Shown here: positions 8,062 to 12,706 of the stretch, in pieces
Layout of the letters: each line of letters opens with the position of its first letter
Numbering within the stretch: position 1 is the first letter of the stretch
Source of the DNA: Pseudomonadota bacterium
GTDB lineage: Bacteria; Pseudomonadota; Gammaproteobacteria; Pseudomonadales; UBA5518
Length of the DNA: 12,706 bases
Assembly (NCBI GenBank): GCA_022705125.1
Contig: JAKJFB010000040.1
Location: 1 to 12,706, forward strand
Reading direction: 5' to 3'
Made by a program: the position numbers and the translations under genes
Notes under the pieces: model-generated
Seen by the model: only the letters and a program-made list of their open reading frames with translations
The model's database searches: none
Told to the model about the DNA's origin: nothing

Positions 8062-9507
8062 TCAGCCGACGATCAACCACGCCGCGAGCCCGAGGAACAC
8101 CAGGAAGCCCATCGCATCGGTGACGAATGTGAGCAGCACCGAGGAGCCCAGCACCGGATCGCGCCCGGTCTGCTTCAGCGCCAGCGGGATGAAAACGCCG
8201 GCGAGCGAGGCGATCAGCAGGTTGACGGCCACCGCGCTCCCCATGACCAGTGACAGCGCCGGCTGGCGGTAGAACAGCAGCGCCGCCAGCGCGACCACGC
8301 TGCCCCACAGCAGCCCGTTGACGAGCGCGATCGCGAGCTCCTTGCGCACCACCACCCACAGGCTGCTCGCGACGATCTGCTCGAGCGCCATCCCGCGGAT
8401 CACCAGTGCGACCGTCTGGTTGCCGGTGTTGCCGCCGATGCTGGCGACGACCGGCATCAGCGCGGCCAGCGCCACCTGCTGCTGGATCGTGGCCTCGAAG
8501 GCGCCGATGACGCGCGAGGCGACGAGCGCCGTCAACAGGTTCAGGCCCAGCCACGGCCAGCGGTTGCGCGCACTGTCCATCACCGGCGCGAACAGGTCCT
8601 CGTCCTCGGTGAGGCCGACCTGCTTGAGCTGCTGGCTCTCGGCCTGCTCGCTGATGAAGTCCATCACGGCGGCGAAGTGCAGCACGCCGGTGAGGCGCTG
8701 GTGCAGGTTCACCACCGGCGCCGACACCAGGTCGTAACGCTCGAACACGCCCACGGCGTCGCTGGCCGGGTCGTGCGTGCTGAAGGTGAGCGGCTCGCGC
8801 AGCATCACCTCGGCGACCGGGCGGTCGGGATCGTGGGTCAGCAGGTCCTTCAGGCGCAGGATGCCCACCAGCACCCCGTCGCGGTCCACCACGAAGACCT
8901 GGTCGAAGGGATCGGGCAACTCCTCGTGGCGGCGCAGGTAGCGCAGCACCACTTCGATCACGACGTCGTCGCGCACCGTGACCATCTCGATGTCCATCAG
9001 CGCGCCCACCGTCCCTTCCGGGAAGGCGAGCATCTCGCGCACCTTGTGGCGCTCGCGCTGGTCGAGCGAGGACAACAGCGCCGCCACCGTTTCCTGCGGC
9101 AGGCTGGGCACCAGGTAGGCGATCTCGTCGGTCTCGAGGTGCTCCGCGGCATCGACGATCTCGCGCTGGGGCATGGCCGCGATCAGGCTGTCGCGCACGC
9201 CGTCGGCGAGCTCGAGCAGCACGCCGCCGCGCCGCTCGGCATCCACCAGCGCCCACAGTTCCAGGCGATCGTCGGTGGGCAGGCGCTCCAGCACGAAGGC
9301 GATGTCGGCCGGGTGCATGCGCGCCAGGCGGCGTTGGAACTCGCCCTTGTGCTGGCGCGCCAGCAGCGCGTCCACCAGCTCGCGCTGGCCCGAGGCCTGG
9401 CGCAGGCTCAGTTCGCGCTCGAGCCGGTGCTTCTCCAGCAGCTCGAGCGTCTCGACCAGGGTGGCTTCGAGGCTGCGGTGGTACTGCTCGCGCTGTTGCT
9501 GGTCCAT
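8062..9507 (-). CDS. mgtE: MgtE magnesium channel/transporter
   Basis: A 481-residue inner-membrane Mg2+ channel of the MgtE family. The layout is standard. A helical N-domain of superhelical repeats spans about 44-160 (MHPADIAFVLERLP). Two CBS domains span about 165-228 (EGTVGALMDIEMVTV, FVVDRDGVLVGILRLKDLL) and about 232-290. A plug-helix region follows, then five membrane segments from about 315 to the end. The conserved pore-region motif ASIGGNTGNQT is at 355-365. The last-helix LLTFVTDAMGF has Asp464 at the position of the selectivity aspartate (Asp432 in Thermus MgtE). N and CBS domains sense cytosolic Mg2+ and close the pore. ATG at 9507 follows the stop of the MoaD-like gene by 3 bases, and the next gene starts 37 bases after its end. 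Housekeeping-type function, but placed between two Mo-hydroxylase gene sets. Confidence 0.97.
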   Translation of the reverse strand: MDQQQREQYHRSLEATLVETLELLEKHRLERELSLRQASGQRELVDALLARQHKGEFQRRLARMHPADIAFVLERLPTDDRLELWALVDAERRGGVLLELADGVRDSLIAAMPQREIVDAAEHLETDEIAYLVPSLPQETVAALLSSLDQRERHKVREMLAFPEGTVGALMDIEMVTVRDDVVIEVVLRYLRRHEELPDPFDQVFVVDRDGVLVGILRLKDLLTHDPDRPVAEVMLREPLTFSTHDPASDAVGVFERYDLVSAPVVNLHQRLTGVLHFAAVMDFISEQAESQQLKQVGLTEDEDLFAPVMDSARNRWPWLGLNLLTALVASRVIGAFEATIQQQVALAALMPVVASIGGNTGNQTVALVIRGMALEQIVASSLWVVVRKELAIALVNGLLWGSVVALAALLFYRQPALSLVMGSAVAVNLLIASLAGVFIPLALKQTGRDPVLGSSVLLTFVTDAMGFLVFLGLAAWLIVG

Positions 9508-9510
9508 GGC

Positions 9511-9756
9511 CTAGCCCGCGCCGATGCGCGCGACGAAGATGAGTTCGCTGTCGGCGCCGATGGGCTCCAGCCAGGGCCGGTTCACGATCTCGCCATCGAT
9601 CGCGACACTGCAGCCGAGCAGCTCGGATTCGGGAAACTCCGGGAATCGTTCGCGCACCGCGACCACGACGCCACGGAAATCGCGCACCGTGGCGTGCATC
9701 TCGTGACAGCCGCCCGTGAAGCGCCGCTGCGCCGCCAGGAACACGATCCTGGCCAC
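9511..9756 (-). CDS. MoaD/ThiS-like ubiquitin-fold protein with a Gly-Ala-Gly tail
   Basis: An 81-residue protein of MoaD/ThiS size and shape. It starts MARIVFLAAQRRFTGG, like the first MoaD strand and loop, has the central VAIDGEIVNRPW strand, and then GADSELIFVARIGAG. Normal MoaD and ThiS end in Gly-Gly, which is adenylylated and thiocarboxylated; here the codons read GGC GCG GGC TAG, so the penultimate residue is Ala. It may be a dedicated carrier with altered chemistry, a non-catalytic binding partner, or a diverged copy. The start is GTG at 9756, one base after the stop of the Mo-hydroxylase large subunit, with no good Shine-Dalgarno, so it probably relies on coupling. mgtE follows 3 bases after its stop. 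A regular MoaD is encoded at the left edge of the window. The fold call is fairly sure; the function is not. Confidence 0.8.
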   Translation of the reverse strand: MARIVFLAAQRRFTGGCHEMHATVRDFRGVVVAVRERFPEFPESELLGCSVAIDGEIVNRPWLEPIGADSELIFVARIGAG

Positions 9757-9757
9757 C

Positions 9758-12016
9758 TCAGCCGCGCGCGCCGATCGCCGCGAGCACGCGCGAGGGCGTC
9801 AGCGGCAACGCGCGGATGCTCGTGCCGGCGGCCTGGTTCAGCGCGCTGGTGACCGCCGCCATCGGCGCACAGATGGGGGCCTCCCCCACGCCGCGCACGC
9901 CGAGCGGGTGGCCTGGGTGCGGCACCTCGACGATCACGGTGTCGATCATCGGCAGGTCGGAGGCCACCGGCATGCGGTAATCGAGGAAGCCGGGATTCTC
10001 CAGCACGCCCTGCGCATCGAAGCGGTACTCCTCGTTCAGCGCCCAGCCGATCCCCTGCGCCGCGCCGCCCTGCATCTGTCCCTCGACAAAATCGGGGTGG
10101 ATCGCACGGCCCGCGTCCTGGATCGCGGTGAAGCGCACGACGCGACTGGCGCCGGTCTCGGGATCGACCTCGACATCGGCGATATCGACCGCGAATGCCG
10201 GCGCGACGTGTTTCAGGTTCACGCTGCCGTAGCCGCTCAGCGGTCCGCCGGTACGCGCCGCCAGGCGTGCGAGCGCCACGATGTCGAGCGTAGTCCCCGG
10301 CGCGTCCGGGTGGCAGGCCGCGCCGTCGCGCCAGCTGACGCGCGCGGCATCGACGCCCCACTCGAGTGCCGCGCGCGCGCTCAGCTTCGCGATGAGGTCG
10401 CGACAGGCCTCGATCACGGCGTAGCCGGTGGCATAGGTGGTGCGGCTGCCCCCGGTCAGGTCGGTGTAGCCGATGCCCGAGGTATCGACCACGGCCGGCT
10501 TGACGCTCGCATAGGGCATGCCCAGCGTCTCGGCCGCGATCAGCGCCATCGCGGCGCGCGAGCCACCGATGTCGGGGCTGCCTTCCTCGAGCAGCAGCTT
10601 GCCGTTTTCGGTCAGGTGCACCGCGGCGCTCGACTGCAAGCCCGCGTTGAACCAGAAGCCGGCGGCCACGCCGCGCCCCTGGTTCGCCTGCAGCGCCGCC
10701 GCGTAATGCGGATGCCGGCGCGCCTGCTCCAGGCATTCGACGAGACCGATGGTCTCGAAGGCCGCGCCGTAGATCGTGCGCGAGCCCTCGCGCACCGCGT
10801 TGCGCAGGCGCAGCTCGATCGGGTCGATGCCGAGCCGCGCGGCGAGCTCGTTGAGCGCGCATTCGCTCGCCAGGATCGCCTGCGGCGCGCCGGGGGCGCG
10901 GTAGGCGGCGACTTTCGGCTTGTTGGTGACCACGTCGAGAGCAACCGCGCGCTGGTTGGGCACGTCATAGCAGGCAAAGATCGACATTGCGCCCGGTATG
11001 AACGGCGAGCCGCGGAAGGCGCCGGCATCGTATTCGAGTCGCGCGTCCATCGCGGTGATCGTGCCGTCGGAGCGCGCGCCGATCCTGACCCACACGCGCG
11101 AGGCCGAGGCCGGGCCGGTGGCGCGGAACACTTCCTCGCGCGAGAGCTGCATCTTCACCGGCCGGCCGCACTTGCGCGACAGCGCCACGGCGATCGGTTC
11201 GATGTAGACCGTGGTCTTGCCACCGAACCCGCCGCCGATCTCGGTGGGAATGACGCGCACGTCGGCGACATCGAGCCCCAGCAGCAGCGCGACGCTGGAG
11301 CGCACCATGAACGGCCCCTGCGTGCTGCACCAGAGCTCGACTTCCCCGCCCGGCCCCACGCAGGCCAGGCATGCCTGCGGCTCGATATACCCCTGGTGTG
11401 CCATCGGGGAGCACCACGTGCCTTCCACGACGACCTCGGCCGCAGCGAAGCCCGCATCGAGGTCGCCGCGCTGCAGGGTCGTGATCGCAGCCACGTTGGA
11501 GGCGGCACGCGGTTCGGGGTCGACCCCGCGCGTGAACATGTCCGCGTGCAGCAGCGGCGCATCGGGTGCCATCGCGGCGTCGATGTCCAGCACCGCGGGG
11601 AGCGCTTCGTAGTCGACGCGGATCGCGGCCAGCGCCGCCGCCGCGATGCGCGGCGTGGTCGCCGCGACTGCCGCCACCGCGTGGCCGTGGTACAGCGCCT
11701 TCTCGCGCGCCATCACGTTGCGGCTGAGATCGCCGCTCTCGATCTCGGCCTCGCCGCTGGCCACATCACCTTTGGGTTCAGCGAGAAAGTCTTCCGCCGT
11801 CACCACGGCCAGCACGCCGGGCAGCGCGAGCGCGGCGCTCGCGTCGATGCCGAGGATGCGCGCGTGCGCGTGCGGGCTGCGCAGCACGCGGCCCCAGACC
11901 ATGCCCGGCAGCGTGTAGTCCGCGCCGTAGCGCGCGCGCCCCGTGACCTTGTCGACGCCGTCGGGACGCGGCGGGCGCGTGCCGATCTGGCGCAACCCCT
12001 GCTCATTCGCATTCAT
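9758..12016 (-). CDS. Molybdopterin-binding large subunit, xanthine dehydrogenase family Mo hydroxylase
   Basis: A 752-residue cytoplasmic Mo-hydroxylase large subunit with no signal peptide. The N-terminal a/b-hammerhead domain covers roughly residues 20-137 (DKVTGRARYGADYTLPGMVWGRVLRSPHAHARI). Moco-binding blocks are HQGYIEPQACLA (207-218), TEIGGGFGGKTTVY (258-271), LSREEVF (291-297), AYRAPGAPQ (371-379) and GVRGVGEAP with the catalytic Glu712. Position 371-379 lacks the AYRCSFR motif of true CO dehydrogenase, so this is an aldehyde/aromatic/heterocycle hydroxylase rather than CoxL; 4-hydroxybenzoyl-CoA reductase-like or xanthine-type activities are alternatives. ATG at 12016 overlaps the small-subunit stop (ATGA). 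With the small subunit and the FAD subunit at the right edge it forms the usual three-subunit enzyme. The substrate is not determinable from sequence. Confidence 0.95.
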   Translation of the reverse strand: MNANEQGLRQIGTRPPRPDGVDKVTGRARYGADYTLPGMVWGRVLRSPHAHARILGIDASAALALPGVLAVVTAEDFLAEPKGDVASGEAEIESGDLSRNVMAREKALYHGHAVAAVAATTPRIAAAALAAIRVDYEALPAVLDIDAAMAPDAPLLHADMFTRGVDPEPRAASNVAAITTLQRGDLDAGFAAAEVVVEGTWCSPMAHQGYIEPQACLACVGPGGEVELWCSTQGPFMVRSSVALLLGLDVADVRVIPTEIGGGFGGKTTVYIEPIAVALSRKCGRPVKMQLSREEVFRATGPASASRVWVRIGARSDGTITAMDARLEYDAGAFRGSPFIPGAMSIFACYDVPNQRAVALDVVTNKPKVAAYRAPGAPQAILASECALNELAARLGIDPIELRLRNAVREGSRTIYGAAFETIGLVECLEQARRHPHYAAALQANQGRGVAAGFWFNAGLQSSAAVHLTENGKLLLEEGSPDIGGSRAAMALIAAETLGMPYASVKPAVVDTSGIGYTDLTGGSRTTYATGYAVIEACRDLIAKLSARAALEWGVDAARVSWRDGAACHPDAPGTTLDIVALARLAARTGGPLSGYGSVNLKHVAPAFAVDIADVEVDPETGASRVVRFTAIQDAGRAIHPDFVEGQMQGGAAQGIGWALNEEYRFDAQGVLENPGFLDYRMPVASDLPMIDTVIVEVPHPGHPLGVRGVGEAPICAPMAAVTSALNQAAGTSIRALPLTPSRVLAAIGARG

Positions 12017-12498
12017 GGCGCACCTCCGCTCGCGCGCATCGTCGCGGCCGCATCGAGCACCGCGCGGATGATCTTGTCATAGCCGGTGCAGCGGCAGAGA
12101 TTGCCCGCCAGCCAGTAGCGCACCGCGGTCTCGTCGGGGTCGGGATCGTGGTCCAGCAGCGCCTTCGCCGCGACCACGATGCCGGGGATGCAGATGCCGC
12201 ACTGCAGCGCGTTGTGCTCGAGCAGCTTCTGCTGCACCGGGTGCAGCCTGCCGCCTTCGGCGATGCCCTCGATCGTGGCGAGGCTGCGTCCCTCGAGCTC
12301 GGCGCCGAGCACCAGGCACGCGCACACCAGCGTGCCGTCGAGCAGCACCGAGCAGGCGCCGCAGTCCCCGGAGTTGCAGCCCTCCTTGGACCCGGTCAGC
12401 CCGAGCGTGTCGCGCAGCACCTGCAGCGCGCTCTGGTCCGGTTCACAGAGAAATTCCTGCGCCTGTCCGTTGATCCGCGTTCGTACGTGTATCGACAT
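12013..12498 (-). CDS. [2Fe-2S] small subunit, CoxS/HcrC-type
   Basis: A 161-residue iron-sulfur subunit that passes electrons from Moco to the FAD subunit. Plant-type cluster ligands are Cys41, Cys46, Cys49 (EGCNSGDCGAC) and Cys61; helical-domain cluster ligands are Cys100, Cys103 (QCGICIPG), Cys135 and Cys137 (LCRCTGY). All eight are intact. ATG at 12498 (MSIHVRTRINGQ) is chosen because the family starts here and a GGGGGTGGAG sits just upstream; a GTG at 12537 would add 13 unrelated residues. The gap of about 100 bases to the preceding FAD-subunit gene is the largest in the minus-strand array. The downstream large-subunit gene overlaps by ATGA. Confidence 0.96.
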   Translation of the reverse strand: MSIHVRTRINGQAQEFLCEPDQSALQVLRDTLGLTGSKEGCNSGDCGACSVLLDGTLVCACLVLGAELEGRSLATIEGIAEGGRLHPVQQKLLEHNALQCGICIPGIVVAAKALLDHDPDPDETAVRYWLAGNLCRCTGYDKIIRAVLDAAATMRASGGAP

Positions 12499-12553
12499 CT
12501 GCTCCACCCCCGACGAATTTCGCAATTGACGGCGCACGCAGTCGCGGCGCTGC

Positions 12554-12592
12554 CCCGCGGCCCGCTCGCAGCCGCCTGATTCCCGCGGCCCG
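12554..12592. repeat. Pair of 11-bp direct repeats in the FAD-subunit/small-subunit gap
   Basis: CCCGCGGCCCG occurs at 12554-12564 and again at 12582-12592, 28 bases start to start, each containing the palindrome CCGCGG. They lie in the 102-base gap between the FAD-subunit stop (12601) and the small-subunit ATG (12498). They could be paired protein-binding sites or chance in GC-rich DNA. No promoter elements were recognised beside them. Confidence 0.35.
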
Positions 12593-12600
12593 ACCGCGAT

Positions 12601-12706
12601 CTAGGTGCCACCCGCGCGCTGCACGGCCACCCGCACGGCCCGACGCACCAGCACGCCGATGACCTGGCGGCGCAGCTCCGCGCTGCCGCGCCGATCGGTG
12701 ATGGGC
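12601..12706 (-). CDS. FAD-binding subunit of Mo hydroxylase, CoxM-type (C-terminus only; cut by window edge)
   Basis: The minus-strand frame ending in TAG at 12603-12601 is open to the right edge and gives 34 residues. ITDRRGSAELRRQVIGVLVRRA within it matches the conserved C-terminal end of the CoxM/CutM FAD subunit, where a (D)xRGSAxYR...L..RA motif is usual. The rest of the gene lies outside the window. Position directly upstream of the [2Fe-2S] and large-subunit genes gives the common medium-small-large order. The subunit would take electrons from the iron-sulfur clusters and pass them to NAD+, quinone or another acceptor. The short visible part limits certainty, but motif and context agree. 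Confidence 0.8.
   Translation of the reverse strand, partial: PITDRRGSAELRRQVIGVLVRRAVRVAVQRAGGT

Noticed and set aside
8677..9852. 391-codon plus-strand open frame opposite mgtE
   Set aside because: Antisense to a complete MgtE; the His/Gln/Ala-rich translation has no family features.
9716..12082. 788-codon open frame on the plus strand, antisense to the Mo-hydroxylase large subunit
   Set aside because: Same low-complexity Arg/Ala/His-rich composition, no motifs, and full overlap with a well-supported gene.
9758..12706. CO dehydrogenase (coxMSL)
   Set aside because: Gene order and folds agree, but the large subunit has AYRAPGAPQ where true CoxL has AYRCSFR with the active-site Cys, so CO oxidation is unlikely.
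1..12706. CRISPR arrays, tRNA or rRNA genes, insertion sequences, phage genes
   Set aside because: No regular repeat-spacer pattern, no cloverleaf or rRNA-like segment, and no transposase or integrase motifs were seen on either strand.

Overview
The window is a very GC-rich bacterial segment with tightly packed genes. Most are on the minus strand, and many adjacent pairs overlap by ATGA or are spaced by only a few bases. A DUF6491-like small lipoprotein, an MgtE channel, molybdenum-cofactor genes and two molybdenum hydroxylases together suggest a GC-rich proteobacterium, possibly a gammaproteobacterium with broad catabolic ability. That placement is inference; no rRNA or other phylogenetic marker is present.

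Left end (1-784): moaC followed by the 5' part of moaD, both on the minus strand and running off the left edge. They belong to molybdopterin biosynthesis. A 95-bp divergent intergenic region separates them from a plus-strand gene (785-1867) for a paraoxonase-like six-bladed propeller lipoprotein. A GC-rich hairpin separates this gene from the long minus-strand array that converges on it.

Minus-strand array, read in transcription order from the right edge. First comes the 3' end of a CoxM-type FAD subunit gene (cut by the right edge). Next are the [2Fe-2S] subunit and the Mo-binding subunit of the same cytoplasmic xanthine-dehydrogenase-family hydroxylase. A small MoaD/ThiS-like protein ending Gly-Ala-Gly follows, then the MgtE magnesium channel and a small DUF6491-like putative lipoprotein. 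A second, different Mo hydroxylase of the isoquinoline-1-oxidoreductase (IorA/IorB) type comes next, whose large subunit carries a Tat signal and a lipobox. The array ends with a luciferase-like flavin-dependent oxidoreductase, a short-chain dehydrogenase with two substituted catalytic-tetrad positions, and a metallo-beta-lactamase-fold hydrolase. The largest gap in the array is about 100 bp, so much of it could be one transcript or a few coupled ones.

How the genes may work together (inference): two Mo hydroxylases, a flavin monooxygenase-like enzyme, an SDR and an MBL-fold hydrolase look like a catabolic set. Such a set could hydroxylate, oxidise and hydrolyse an aromatic, heterocyclic or alicyclic compound, with moaC/moaD nearby supplying cofactor. 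The substrate cannot be read from the sequence. No mobile elements, tRNAs, rRNAs or CRISPR arrays were seen, and no gene-free stretch exceeds about 100 bp.
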